From the NCBI GenBank assembly GCA_963678275.1, contig OY782765.1:868001-932000 (forward strand): a stretch of 64,000 nucleotides of DNA, in the 5' to 3' direction. This document shows positions 36,287 through 45,595 of the stretch, piece by piece. A program made the position numbers and the translations under genes. Under the pieces are notes generated by a model. It saw only the letters and a program-made list of their open reading frames with translations, searched no databases and was not told the DNA's origin. Within the stretch, counting starts at the first letter, position 1, and the number at the start of each line of letters is the position of its first letter. The DNA comes from G963677445 sp963678275 (GTDB taxonomy: Bacteria; Bacteroidota; Ignavibacteria; Ignavibacteriales; Melioribacteraceae).

Positions 36287-37606
36287 TTATTTTCTTATAG
36301 TAAAATGCCAGAGTTTCCCTTCAACCGGAATGCCGTCAATTATTTCATCAATTCTCCAGTAATAGGTTGAATTACGATTTAATTCATCGGGAATATAAAA
36401 ACTTTCCGACTGATTACGAATAAAAACAGGCTTTCCGGGAGCTTCTTTGCCTGATTTTAATTTAGCCCCCTCTTTAAGAGCCTGGGGATATTTCGATTTC
36501 CAGAAATATATATTAAATGATTCAGCATTCCTCGAAGGCGCCCAGGAAAGTTTTATATTCTTGTCATCCAGGTAACTTCCATTTCCCGGTTTTGGTAAAA
36601 AAGTAAAAGGCAATAATGACTCCATATCCCCTTCCGGGTCCCATTTACCGTCAAATGTCCACTTAGCGTCAACATCTCCGGGAGATGGTGAATTTTCCGC
36701 TTCATCGAGATTATCTTTGAACCAGTCGTAATCTCCCCCCATTCTCTGGCAGTTATAAAAATAATGCCGCTCTCCCCATTTCCATTCATGCGCGTTTGGC
36801 GATTCGGGCCAGAAAATTGGTATATCTGCCATGTTCTCTGAAAAGATACAATAGAGCAGGTAAAATTGGGCGTCATAGTGATGCCTGCCGAGAGGAAAAC
36901 CTGGTTTGCCGTCAAAAAAGGAATTTTTTATAACAAATTTCGCCTCCCTGTCATCTATCCCTTTATGCCATAAAGAAGCGGTCATATTATGTCCGTAGAA
37001 TTTACTGTTGGTAATATAACACCAGCCCCTCGGGCAGACATAATCAACCCAGCCTTCAAAATAGCAGTGAGAATGGTAAAACATCCCCCCTCCTTCGGGC
37101 CACAGACTGACTGTATCGGCGCCATAGGCTATAATATTACAATGCAGCAGAATAACTTTTGTGCCCAATCCGAGGATAGCGTACTGGTGGTCATTATCAC
37201 CATACAGCTCACCATAATTATTTCGGATAGTCAGATTTGCCAGAGTAATGTTTTCGGTATTTTCGGCAATATTTATAGTCGCGGAACCAAAATGGTTTTC
37301 ATGTTCTTTCATCCAGTTTTTTCTTAATTCAGCAGATTCAATTATTGTATTCTCTTTCGATTCTCCGACAAGAGCGACATTCGACCTGTCAATAATAATT
37401 TTTTCGTTATACAGACCATCTTTAATAAGAATGATTTTAAGTTTACCATTTTCCTTTTCAATGGAGTTTATCGCTTCCTGTATTGTATTAAAATCACCTC
37501 CGCCCTTTTGATCAACGATAATATCAGCTCTTTCAATGGCAAAACAGTTATGCGTAAAGGTCAACAAGACAATAAGAGATAGTACCGCGCATTTTTTATA
37601 AATCAT
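36287..37606 (-). CDS. CE8 pectin methylesterase with C-terminal FN3-like domain
   Basis: Start taken at 37606 (MIYKKCAVLSLIVLLTFTHNCFA), with AGGTGAAG upstream; it overlaps the CE12 stop by 11 bp. A signal peptide precedes a right-handed beta-helix with 'DFNTIQEAINSI', 'QYAILGLGTKVILLHCNII', 'GADTVSLW' and 'GWVDYVCPRG', matching the CE8 Q-x, D and G-x-VD motifs. The usual LGRPW is 'PLGRHHYDAQFY', so the Arg is kept and the Trp replaced. The last about 90 residues ('NIKLSWAPSRNAESFNIYFW') look FN3-like. Removes methyl groups from homogalacturonan in the periplasm or outside. Confidence 0.83.
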   Translation of the reverse strand: MIYKKCAVLSLIVLLTFTHNCFAIERADIIVDQKGGGDFNTIQEAINSIEKENGKLKIILIKDGLYNEKIIIDRSNVALVGESKENTIIESAELRKNWMKEHENHFGSATINIAENTENITLANLTIRNNYGELYGDNDHQYAILGLGTKVILLHCNIIAYGADTVSLWPEGGGMFYHSHCYFEGWVDYVCPRGWCYITNSKFYGHNMTASLWHKGIDDREAKFVIKNSFFDGKPGFPLGRHHYDAQFYLLYCIFSENMADIPIFWPESPNAHEWKWGERHYFYNCQRMGGDYDWFKDNLDEAENSPSPGDVDAKWTFDGKWDPEGDMESLLPFTFLPKPGNGSYLDDKNIKLSWAPSRNAESFNIYFWKSKYPQALKEGAKLKSGKEAPGKPVFIRNQSESFYIPDELNRNSTYYWRIDEIIDGIPVEGKLWHFTIRK

Positions 37607-38360
37607 TTTCTTCACCTTTATTAATGTATTTCTTAAGAGGAATTTCCGAACCGGCAATTTCATCCGTCACAAGCTTCGCTATTACTCCGGCTCCATAATC
37701 ATTAAAATGTGTATTATCGGTTTTCCCTTCCGGATAATTAGGATTTTCACCCGGTTTCAAATGAAGGAATAATTTTTTCGTTCCCTCTTCTCCCAATTTA
37801 ACAAATAATTTTTCACTGGTTCTGTGATGGTCTATCAGATATACGTTCATTTCTTTCGCGATTTCTCTGACAAGATCGGGATAAACACCATGTACATCAT
37901 AAAATTTGCCCTGCTCATCAAATCTTCTTCTCATTACGGAAGTAAGCAAAACCGGGATCGCTTTTTTAGATCGCGCGTCTTCTACAAACCTTCTTAAATT
38001 ATTACTATAATCTTCAGGGGGAGTATAACGGTCTTTTTTATGCTTTGACTGGTCATTATGTCCGAACTGTATAAATATATAGTCACCCGGAGCGACAGAG
38101 TCCATCAAAGCCTGCCATCTCCCCTCCGAGATAAACGTTCTGGTGCTCCTTCCGTTTTTGGCCAGATTGACAACTTTAATTTCACCATTTAAATATTGTT
38201 CCAGCTTTTCTCCCCATCCGGTTTCAGGACGTTTTTCGTCAAGTTTTTCTGACATTGTTGAATCTCCTGCCAGAAAAATCCTCGTTTTGTTTTCATTTGC
38301 CGAACAGCCGATAAGCAAAAAAATAATTGATAATTGACAAATAATTTTTGAAAACCGCAT
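37596..38360 (-). CDS. CE12 rhamnogalacturonan/pectin acetylesterase lipoprotein (SGNH)
   Basis: Start taken at 38360 (MRFSKIICQLSIIFLLIGC) with AAAGGAGATG upstream and a lipobox Cys. SGNH motifs are in order: 'IFLAGDSTMSEK' with catalytic Ser, 'NLAKNGRSTRTF', 'FIQFGHNDQSK' and 'DNTHFNDYGA' with the catalytic Asp/His. This block order is that of RhgT/YesT-type CE12 esterases, which remove acetyl groups from rhamnogalacturonan. First gene of the CE12-CE8-VOC operon, divergent from the TonB receptor gene, with a shared control region between them. Confidence 0.87.
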   Translation of the reverse strand: MRFSKIICQLSIIFLLIGCSANENKTRIFLAGDSTMSEKLDEKRPETGWGEKLEQYLNGEIKVVNLAKNGRSTRTFISEGRWQALMDSVAPGDYIFIQFGHNDQSKHKKDRYTPPEDYSNNLRRFVEDARSKKAIPVLLTSVMRRRFDEQGKFYDVHGVYPDLVREIAKEMNVYLIDHHRTSEKLFVKLGEEGTKKLFLHLKPGENPNYPEGKTDNTHFNDYGAGVIAKLVTDEIAGSEIPLKKYINKGEENDL

Positions 38361-38426
38361 ATTTTCATCTCCTTTCAGGAATCTTTTAAATTTTTTTCTT
38401 GACAAAAACATTTTTTTTTACAATTT

Positions 38427-38471
38427 TTAGTTAGCGTTTAAGTTATTGTTAAAGTTATCGATTATGTTAGC
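38427..38471. promoter_or_regulatory. 12-nt-period direct repeat, site 2 (between CE12 and TonB receptor)
   Basis: AGTTA GCGTTTA AGTTA TTGTTAA AGTTA: three AGTTA units at 12-nt spacing, with GTTA also at the half period. The 17-mer AGTTATTGTTAAAGTTA is identical to one in site 3. The site lies between divergent transcription units, so it could control both. Confidence 0.55.
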
Positions 38472-38532
38472 AAACTTAGTGATTCTGTTATCAAAAAAAC
38501 AATACAAAATTATAATCAGCCAGAGATAAGTT

Positions 38533-41500
38533 ATGATCAGAAAAAAATACCACTTTTTAACCTTCCTTTTAATCTTGTTATTTACCGCCTCAGTATACGG
38601 GCAGGGCAAACTTGCCGGAACAGTGACAGATTCCCTCACACATGATGAATTAATAAGCGCCAATATTGTTTTGCTGGGCACCTCCATGGGAGGAGCGACA
38701 GATCTTGAAGGGGTTTACAAGATTTCAAATATTCCCGCGGGAAGTTATACAGTCCGGTATTCTTATATAGGATATATGACTAAAGAAACAAAAGTTAATA
38801 TTGTCGACGGTAAAACTCTGCAGATTGACATTGTTCTGACACCTGAAATTTTTGAAAGTGATGAAGTTATCGTATCGGCTCAGGCAGCGGGTCAGGTTGC
38901 CGCAATTAATCAGCAGCTACAGTCGAACACCATTGTTAATGTAGTTTCTGAAGAAAAAATACAGGAACTGCCCGACGCGAACGCAGCCGAGGCCATAGGC
39001 CGCCTCCCTGGTGTTTCTCTGACAAGGTCTGGCGGTGAGGCGAATAAAATCATTCTCAGGGGCCTTAGCGGCAAATATATTTATGTTACCGTTGATGGTG
39101 TAAAAATACCATCGACAGACGCGGAATCACGGGGTGTCGATCTCAGTACTCTTTCACAAAATAATCTTGCGGGAATTGAATTATATAAAGCCCTCACTTC
39201 AGATAAAGAAGCAGATGGTATCGCCGGCTCTGTCAACCTTGTAACAAAAAGAGCTCCCGCTGGAAGGAACCTGAGGATTGTAACAAAAGGTGGATATAAC
39301 GATCTCATGAGCTCATTAGAACAATATAATCTTTCATTTAAATACTCTGAAAGATTTTTTGATAACTTATTCGGTCTTCAGGTTGCGGGTAATTTTGAGC
39401 AAAATCCAAGAAGCAGCGAAAGATATAATCTGAACTATACTGAAAACTCAGGTCCGAATAAAGACAGTTATTATATTAATGACTTCAGACTCAGATTCAC
39501 AGATGAAACACGCAAAAGAAATGGCGGAAATTTAATGTTTGATTATGCCCTGCCAAACGACGGAGTCATCAAATTCAACAACTCTTTCAGCAGCACAAAA
39601 AGGGAGTTTATTACACATGAAAGAAATTATCCGAAAGAAGGAGGCGACTCACAGGTAGGCGGAGTGACATATCAATACAGAGATCGTGAACAGGAAATTC
39701 TCACATTCAGCAGTTCTCTTTCCGGTACACATGAATTATTCGGGTTTGACTGGGCCTGGGGTATGTCTTATGCGCAATCAAAAGCAGAATATCCTTATGA
39801 TTATGATATGCTTTTTGCTGAACCATCAAGTCTCGGAACATCGGGTATGATGGCCGGGATTCCAGAGATCCAGGACAACCCTGAATCTTTTGTTGATTAT
39901 GCTTATAACAACTTTGCCGCGTCAAGTCTTAGTGAAGCCTGGTACAGATCACAGGATAACACCGAAGATGATCTGGGAGCTTATCTGGATTTAAAAAAGA
40001 GCTATAATTTCAGCAATCTGATCTCTGGTGAATTAAAATTCGGCGGACGCTACAGATCAAAATCGAGAGAAAACCACAATACTGAAGTTTACTCCCCTTA
40101 TTATCTTGGTCACTGGAAAAATTATGAAATAAACGAGGCCGGTCAGATTCAACAGAAAAGTTTTGCCGGAACAGGCTTCGAAGAATTTTATAATGGTTAT
40201 CTCGCTACACAGTCACCTCACGTATCTTTCATATATTTTCTTAACTCAACACCTGAATCGAGAGACCTTTATGATAAATACAGCCTGTACCCTCTTATTA
40301 ACAGCGACCTCCTGAGAGAATGGTACAGCCTCAATAAAGACGGAGTATCCTCTTCCGGCGGACAGTATGAATATCCTGTTAATCCCGCGGCCGAAGCCCG
40401 TGATTATGATATTACCGAATCTGTAGCGGCAGCTTACCTTATGAACACTCTGAATATTGGACAGAAGCTGACCGTAATTACCGGGGTCAGGATGGAACAT
40501 GAGTTCAATGACTATGCGAACAAATGGTCTCCCGATCAGATTGGAGGTTTCCCGGTTCCTGTCGGCGTCGCCTATGATACGACAGGGAGTTATGAAGAAA
40601 CTGTCTGGTTACCAAACTTACAGATCAATTACAAAGCTACCGATTTTATGAATGTACGTCTCGCTGCCTACAAAGCTCTCGCGCGGCCCGATTTTAATAT
40701 GAGATTAAATTCTTACTTTGCCTGGGATCCCGCTTCCAGTTCAGGCAACAGCCAGCTTCTCCTTGGCAATACAAAACTTAAAACGGCAAAAGCCTGGAAC
40801 TTTGAAATAAACACCTCATTCTTCAGTAATAATCTCGGATTAATTTCTTTATCTGCGTTCTATAAAGAAATAGAAGATATGTACCATATGCTATCAAGTT
40901 ATCCTACCAGGGGGAATGAATTGATTAGCTCTCTCGGACTTGAATGGAAATCTTTATATGGCGGCAACTACGAGCTCACTGTACCCTACAATTCTCCCGA
41001 ACCATCTAAAGTCTGGGGATTCGAGTTTGAACACCAGATTAACTTCCAGTTCCTTCCCGGGTTGCTTAAAAACTTTGTTCTTAGCTACAACTTTTCTCTT
41101 ATCAAATCAGAAACCACACTCATATCCAGCGCTATCGATACCACATATACCCAGGTTGAGCTTTGGCCGGGAGGTCCTGTAGTGGTAGTGCCTGAATATA
41201 GCACATACAGAACTTCCAGAACACAACCTCTCGAAAACCAGCCAGAGTTCTTCGGAAATATTTCGCTTGGTTATGACTATGCCGGATTTTCAGGAAGAAT
41301 TTCATTATTCCACCAGGGGCAGTATTATACTTCTTATTCAGCGAGTGGAAGTTCTGACCGGATAATCGGCGCCTACACGAGATTAGACCTATCGCTGAAA
41401 TACCAGTTGATGGAAAATATCGCCCTCCTCTTCAACGCGAATAATCTAAACAATATCGACGAGGATAATATCCAGAAAAATACGATACATGATTATGACA

Positions 41501-41562
41501 TCCTGAGACGAAGTGAACTATACGGAACTACAATGGACTTCGGAGTCAGATTCGATTTATAA
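38533..41562 (+). CDS. TonB-dependent outer-membrane receptor for pectin oligosaccharides
   Basis: A signal peptide (MIRKKYHFLTFLLILLFTASVYG) is followed by a carboxypeptidase-regulatory-like domain (about 24-110, 'GKLAGTVTDSLTHDELISAN' and 'GSYTVRYSYIGY'). Next is a plug ('IQELPDANAAEAIGRLPGVSL', 'IILRGLSGKYIYVTVDG', 'GIAGSVNLVTKRAP') and a beta-barrel ending in '...GVRFDL' with a terminal aromatic-rich strand. The plug is closest to the TIGR01782-type receptors rather than SusC. No SusD gene is adjacent. Heads a unit with a beta-helix T9SS protein and PL1, so uptake of pectin fragments across the outer membrane is the inferred job. Confidence 0.88.
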   Translation: MIRKKYHFLTFLLILLFTASVYGQGKLAGTVTDSLTHDELISANIVLLGTSMGGATDLEGVYKISNIPAGSYTVRYSYIGYMTKETKVNIVDGKTLQIDIVLTPEIFESDEVIVSAQAAGQVAAINQQLQSNTIVNVVSEEKIQELPDANAAEAIGRLPGVSLTRSGGEANKIILRGLSGKYIYVTVDGVKIPSTDAESRGVDLSTLSQNNLAGIELYKALTSDKEADGIAGSVNLVTKRAPAGRNLRIVTKGGYNDLMSSLEQYNLSFKYSERFFDNLFGLQVAGNFEQNPRSSERYNLNYTENSGPNKDSYYINDFRLRFTDETRKRNGGNLMFDYALPNDGVIKFNNSFSSTKREFITHERNYPKEGGDSQVGGVTYQYRDREQEILTFSSSLSGTHELFGFDWAWGMSYAQSKAEYPYDYDMLFAEPSSLGTSGMMAGIPEIQDNPESFVDYAYNNFAASSLSEAWYRSQDNTEDDLGAYLDLKKSYNFSNLISGELKFGGRYRSKSRENHNTEVYSPYYLGHWKNYEINEAGQIQQKSFAGTGFEEFYNGYLATQSPHVSFIYFLNSTPESRDLYDKYSLYPLINSDLLREWYSLNKDGVSSSGGQYEYPVNPAAEARDYDITESVAAAYLMNTLNIGQKLTVITGVRMEHEFNDYANKWSPDQIGGFPVPVGVAYDTTGSYEETVWLPNLQINYKATDFMNVRLAAYKALARPDFNMRLNSYFAWDPASSSGNSQLLLGNTKLKTAKAWNFEINTSFFSNNLGLISLSAFYKEIEDMYHMLSSYPTRGNELISSLGLEWKSLYGGNYELTVPYNSPEPSKVWGFEFEHQINFQFLPGLLKNFVLSYNFSLIKSETTLISSAIDTTYTQVELWPGGPVVVVPEYSTYRTSRTQPLENQPEFFGNISLGYDYAGFSGRISLFHQGQYYTSYSASGSSDRIIGAYTRLDLSLKYQLMENIALLFNANNLNNIDEDNIQKNTIHDYDILRRSELYGTTMDFGVRFDL

Positions 41563-41650
41563 ACTAAAAATTTAAGAAAATAAAATTTACAGACTAATGA
41601 TGGTACTACATAAACAACTAACCAAAATCAATAATATGGGAGACACAGTT

Positions 41651-43345
41651 ATGCAGCTTTCTTACAAAAGGTTGTTTTTACTTATCTTTTTATTTACAGC
41701 AGTTACAGTTTTTTCACAAAATGTGGTTACTCTGAATCCTTCTACGGGCACAGCAGAAACAGAATTAATTGCCCAAATTATCGCTGACACCACAGCTCAA
41801 GGGGGAATTCCCGCAGACCGCGTTTATGAATTACAGGGCGGACAAGTTTATTTCGCGCAGCAGACTTTTTATGTCGCCGAAGAATATCACCTCAGACTTC
41901 GTTCATCAAGTGATGAAAAAGCAATTATTTATCTTTATCCCACTGGAACAGGTGACGACCCTCAGAATCCTCCCGGATATCTTTTCAGAACAAGGGGCGG
42001 CGATCTTACAATGGAAGGAATTGCTTTAGTTGGTATTTTTGAACCGATTGACTCTAACTTCTTTAACATGCAGGGAGGTATGCTCCGCAGCGATAATGAA
42101 GGCTCTTCATTTTATATTGACGACTGTATATTTAGCAATATCTCAGGACAGGTTCTCAGGACTAACGCATCAACCAAAACTGTCAAATTTACTGACTGTA
42201 TACTGACAAACCTCGGAAACCTCGCAACATCTAACCTTGGCGCGGGCAAAGGCATCGACCTCAGGGATGTTTCATGCGATTCTCTTATTCTTCTTAACAA
42301 TACCTTTACCAACTACCAGGATCGTGTTGTAAGGCATTATAACTTCAGTAACCCGACACAGGGAACAGGAAATATCGGCTACGTTAATATTGACCATAAT
42401 ACTTTCTATTGCGGAATGGGATTCCACGGAATGCTCTCACTTGGTAATGTTGGAACATCTGTCAATATTACAAGCAACCTTTTTGTTGACGCTTTTTCAG
42501 CCGGTGAAGACTCAACAGATGAAACAAGAGCTGCCGAATTCGCTAATAATGGTGAATTTTATCCTAATGGCCTCAACAGAATGGCATGGATATTCACTGC
42601 TCCCAACGATACAACTTTCTGGTGGGTAAAAAATAATTATTACGCAATTTCAGACGCCGGCCAGGCATTTTTTGACGCTCATACAGATGAACCTATCACA
42701 GAAGGATGCCCTCTTACATGGCATATTAATTCAAAATTACAGCAGGACTCTCTGATCGCCTTCAGAAAAATCGCTGATCCCGGTTTCGCCAATGTTCAGG
42801 ACCTGATGACAGGTATCATGGAATATTATGTTGATCCAACTCTCGCCAACAAAACCAAAGATACACCAAACTCAGTTTGGGACAGGGATATTCACGATAT
42901 GGACAGAAGGATGATCAACTACTGGATAAACGATTTTGACGTTTCTTATTCCACCTCCTCCCCTGCTTATACAGGCGGATTCTGGGGACTCCCGGCAGGC
43001 AACCTCAACGCTTATCCCGATAAAAAAGCTGAATGGGAAGCCATTGTATCTTCTGTTGAAACTACTCCTGATTTTGTTCCTGTTGAATATTCACTTGATC
43101 AGAACTATCCGAACCCCTTTAACCCTTCAACTGTTATCCGTTTCTCAATACCTGAAAGAGCAAATGTTACTCTGAAGGTATATAATATTCTTGGCAGTGA
43201 AGTAATGACTCTTCTCGAAGGAGAACAGGAAGCAGGACAGTATAACGTAACTATGGACGCTTCTGCTCTCGCCAGTGGTGTATATTTCTATACCCTGAAT
43301 ACAGGCAGCATTAACCTGACAAAGAAAATGATGCTCCTCAAATAA
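41651..43345 (+). CDS. T9SS-exported right-handed beta-helix protein (PL1-associated, DUF4957/DUF5123-like)
   Basis: Start taken at 41651 (MQLSYKRLFLLIFLFTAVTVFSQ), with GGGAG upstream. After the signal peptide, repeated 'FYIDDCIFSNISG', 'VKFTDCILTNLG', 'LILLNNTFTNY', 'VNIDHNTFYCG' and 'VNITSNLFVDAF' units show a parallel beta-helix. No lyase catalytic Lys/Arg motif is evident. The pattern resembles DUF4957/DUF5123 proteins found beside pectin lyases in Bacteroidetes. The tail from about residue 480 ('SLDQNYPNPFNPSTVIRF') is a T9SS sorting domain. Likely binds pectin at the surface, taking the place of a SusD; a lyase activity cannot be excluded. Confidence 0.7.
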   Translation: MQLSYKRLFLLIFLFTAVTVFSQNVVTLNPSTGTAETELIAQIIADTTAQGGIPADRVYELQGGQVYFAQQTFYVAEEYHLRLRSSSDEKAIIYLYPTGTGDDPQNPPGYLFRTRGGDLTMEGIALVGIFEPIDSNFFNMQGGMLRSDNEGSSFYIDDCIFSNISGQVLRTNASTKTVKFTDCILTNLGNLATSNLGAGKGIDLRDVSCDSLILLNNTFTNYQDRVVRHYNFSNPTQGTGNIGYVNIDHNTFYCGMGFHGMLSLGNVGTSVNITSNLFVDAFSAGEDSTDETRAAEFANNGEFYPNGLNRMAWIFTAPNDTTFWWVKNNYYAISDAGQAFFDAHTDEPITEGCPLTWHINSKLQQDSLIAFRKIADPGFANVQDLMTGIMEYYVDPTLANKTKDTPNSVWDRDIHDMDRRMINYWINDFDVSYSTSSPAYTGGFWGLPAGNLNAYPDKKAEWEAIVSSVETTPDFVPVEYSLDQNYPNPFNPSTVIRFSIPERANVTLKVYNILGSEVMTLLEGEQEAGQYNVTMDASALASGVYFYTLNTGSINLTKKMMLLK

Positions 43346-43402
43346 TATAAATAAAATATTTCCAGGTTGTTAAACTTGGTATTACTCATTCGTTATGTAC
43401 TG

Positions 43403-43444
43403 AACACCCGGAATATTCTTTTAATATCCCGGGTGTTTTTTTTT
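43403..43444 (+). terminator. Intrinsic terminator after the beta-helix gene
   Basis: Stem AACACCCGGAATATT with AATATCCCGGGTGTT (one mismatch) followed by eight or more T. The PL1 gene downstream would need read-through or its own promoter. Confidence 0.8.
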
Positions 43445-43568
43445 ATTCCTGTTTTTACGGGTAAACAGAAAATCTCAGGATTCCGGTTTTGTTGAAATAA
43501 TCCTGAATAATAATCGGCGCTTAAAATCATTGTTAACTTTTTTTCATTTAATTCCGGATATCCATAGA

Positions 43569-45245
43569 ATGAAACATTCATCTTTTCAAAAAATCACCCA
43601 TTTTTGTCTTGCTATAATAATATTTATAATTTTCAGCCAGGTATTAATATACTCTCAGCAAAAAGCATTTCCCGGCGCTGAGGGATTCGGCGCTTATACC
43701 TCAGGAGGAAGAGGAGGAGAAGTTATTGAGGTCACAAATTTGAATGACAGCGGTCCTGGTAGTCTGAGAGAAGCTCTGGAGGAGATCAGCGGACCAAGAA
43801 CTATTATTTTTACAGTCTCAGGTTATATAGAGTTACAGTCCAGACTTAAAATCAGTAAAGGTGATGTGACTATTGCGGGGCAAACCGCGCCGGGAGGAGG
43901 AATTTGTTTAAAAAATTACACGACTGAAATTCAGGCTGATAATGTCATTATTCGCTTCATTCGTTTCAGATTGGGTGATGAAGCCCAACAGGCTGTTGAT
44001 TCCTTTTGGGGAAGAGAACATCAGGATATTATCATTGATCATTGCACAATGAGCTGGGCAATAGATGAATGCGCCAGCTTTTATGATAACCAAAACTTCT
44101 CAATGCAGTGGTGTATTATAAGTGAAAGCCTCAACCAGTCATTCCATCCTTCGGGAGATCATGGTTACGGAGGTATCTGGGGAGGCGCCGGTGCGACATT
44201 TCATCATAATTTGTTCGCCCATCATACCAGCAGAAATCCCCGTTTTAACGGGGCCCGTTATACAACTACTCCTGAAACCGAGCTTGTTGATTTCGCCAAT
44301 AATGTTATCTACAATTGGCAAAGTAACAGCTCTTACGGAGGGGAAGCCGGCAATATGAATATGAGAAACAATTATTATAAATTCGGGCCCTCCACAAGCA
44401 GCTCAAAGCGGGATAGAATTGTGGAACCTTATGATACTGCCGGCAATTGGTATATCAATGGGAATTTTGTTGAAGGTTACCCATTGGTTTCACAAAATAA
44501 CTGGAATGGCGGAGTGCAGGGTTCTTATGCCGCGTATCAATTGACTAAAAAACGAACCGATCCTTTCGAGGTTGCCGAAATTACATTGCAGACTCCTGAA
44601 GAAGCATTTGATGATGTCCTCCAATTTGCGGGAGCTCTCTTTCCCGAAAGAGACTCAATTGATCAAAGAATTGTTGAAGAAGCGCTTGAAGGCACAGCTC
44701 ATTTTGGGCAGGACGGAGTTGGTATAATAAACTCACAGTCAGATGTCGGCGGATACCCTGAAATTATTTCCACTACTCCCCCGCCCGATTCCGATCATGA
44801 CGGAATGCCCGACAGTTGGGAGTTATCAAACGGACTTAATCCCGATGATCCCGCTGACAGAAACACCATCGGGTCAGATGGTTATACAATGCTCGAGATA
44901 TATTTAAACGATCTGGTAGATGAGATTATTCCTGTTTCGGTTAAAAACGAATCTGATTTTATTCCGGAATCTTTTTTAATTCATGGCAACTATCCAAACC
45001 CCTTTAATCCCTCAACAACAATCAGATATCAGATTCCTCAGGATGGTTTCGTTAATATTAACATTTATGATCTACAATCTTCTTTTTGTTGCGAACTTTA
45101 TAAAGGTCATCAAAAACGGGGAATTCATGAAATCATTTGGAATGCGGCAGAAATTACCGGCACCGATTTTTCATCCGGCCTCTATTTTGCCGTTATCCGT
45201 TACAATAAAAATCAGCTCGTGCAAAAAATGCTTCTTTTGAAATAA
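43569..45245 (+). CDS. PL1 pectate lyase with T9SS sorting domain
   Basis: Start taken at the ATG at 43569 (MKHSSFQKITHFCLAIIIFIIFSQ); an earlier in-frame start adds 13 residues. The mature protein begins 'AFPGAEGFGAYTSGGRGGEV' and contains 'IIIDHCTMSWAIDECASFY', 'HHNLFAHHTSRNPRFNGAR' and 'YNWQSNSSYGGEAG', the standard PL1 pattern with the catalytic Arg in RNPRFNG. A calcium-binding thrombospondin type 3-like stretch 'DSDHDGMPDSWE' follows, then a T9SS tail ('IHGNYPNPFNPSTTI'). Splits homogalacturonan at the cell surface by calcium-dependent beta-elimination. Ends with a hairpin at 45251-45287. Confidence 0.9.
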   Translation: MKHSSFQKITHFCLAIIIFIIFSQVLIYSQQKAFPGAEGFGAYTSGGRGGEVIEVTNLNDSGPGSLREALEEISGPRTIIFTVSGYIELQSRLKISKGDVTIAGQTAPGGGICLKNYTTEIQADNVIIRFIRFRLGDEAQQAVDSFWGREHQDIIIDHCTMSWAIDECASFYDNQNFSMQWCIISESLNQSFHPSGDHGYGGIWGGAGATFHHNLFAHHTSRNPRFNGARYTTTPETELVDFANNVIYNWQSNSSYGGEAGNMNMRNNYYKFGPSTSSSKRDRIVEPYDTAGNWYINGNFVEGYPLVSQNNWNGGVQGSYAAYQLTKKRTDPFEVAEITLQTPEEAFDDVLQFAGALFPERDSIDQRIVEEALEGTAHFGQDGVGIINSQSDVGGYPEIISTTPPPDSDHDGMPDSWELSNGLNPDDPADRNTIGSDGYTMLEIYLNDLVDEIIPVSVKNESDFIPESFLIHGNYPNPFNPSTTIRYQIPQDGFVNINIYDLQSSFCCELYKGHQKRGIHEIIWNAAEITGTDFSSGLYFAVIRYNKNQLVQKMLLLK

Positions 45246-45250
45246 TCAAT

Positions 45251-45287
45251 TCCCCGATAAAGAGAAAATCACCCCTCTTATCAGGGA
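45251..45287 (+). terminator. Hairpin after the PL1 gene, probable terminator
   Basis: TCCCCGATAAAGAG (45251-45264) pairs with CTCTTATCAGGGA (45275-45287) with minor mismatch. It starts 6 bp after the stop codon but is followed by AAATATTT rather than a clean T run, so strength is uncertain. Confidence 0.5.
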
Positions 45288-45423
45288 AATATTTACATAA
45301 AAAGTTTTTTGCTCTTTGAAGTTAAGTTTTAATTAAGAATTTGTTGATTTTAAGTCATATTCAAACATTTTTATTGATATGAACAGATTTTTTATTGACT
45401 TTAAACCAAATTTTTAAGATTTT

Positions 45424-45470
45424 AGTAACCGATTAAGTTATCGTTATAGTTATTGTTAAAGTTAAGTTAC
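45424..45470 (+). promoter_or_regulatory. 12-nt-period direct repeat, site 3 (upstream of GH105)
   Basis: AGTTA TCGTTAT AGTTA TTGTTAA AGTTA: the same three-unit array as site 2, about 125 bp before the GH105 start. A TATCTTTG box at 45498-45505, fitting the TAnnTTTG promoter element, lies about 30 bp downstream. The rest of the 45246-45595 gap is AT-rich without a gene. Confidence 0.55.
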
Positions 45471-45595
45471 TTTACTAATAACAGTAAATGAAAGTTATAT
45501 CTTTGAATGATTGAAACATATATCCCGTTCAATCATTAGCAGGAAGTCAGATATGTGACTTACATGGCGGAGCTTTAAATTAAAATGAGAATAAT

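Noticed and set aside
41651..43345. Calling the beta-helix protein an active PL1 or PL9 lyase
   Set aside because: The fold is beta-helical, but the RNPRFNG-like catalytic block of the neighbouring PL1 is absent. A binding role is at least as likely.
34452..45470. LacI regulator (46875-47903) as the binder of the AGTTA direct repeats
   Set aside because: LacI proteins bind palindromes as dimers; these arrays are direct repeats with a 12-nt period. A palindromic site elsewhere suits it better.
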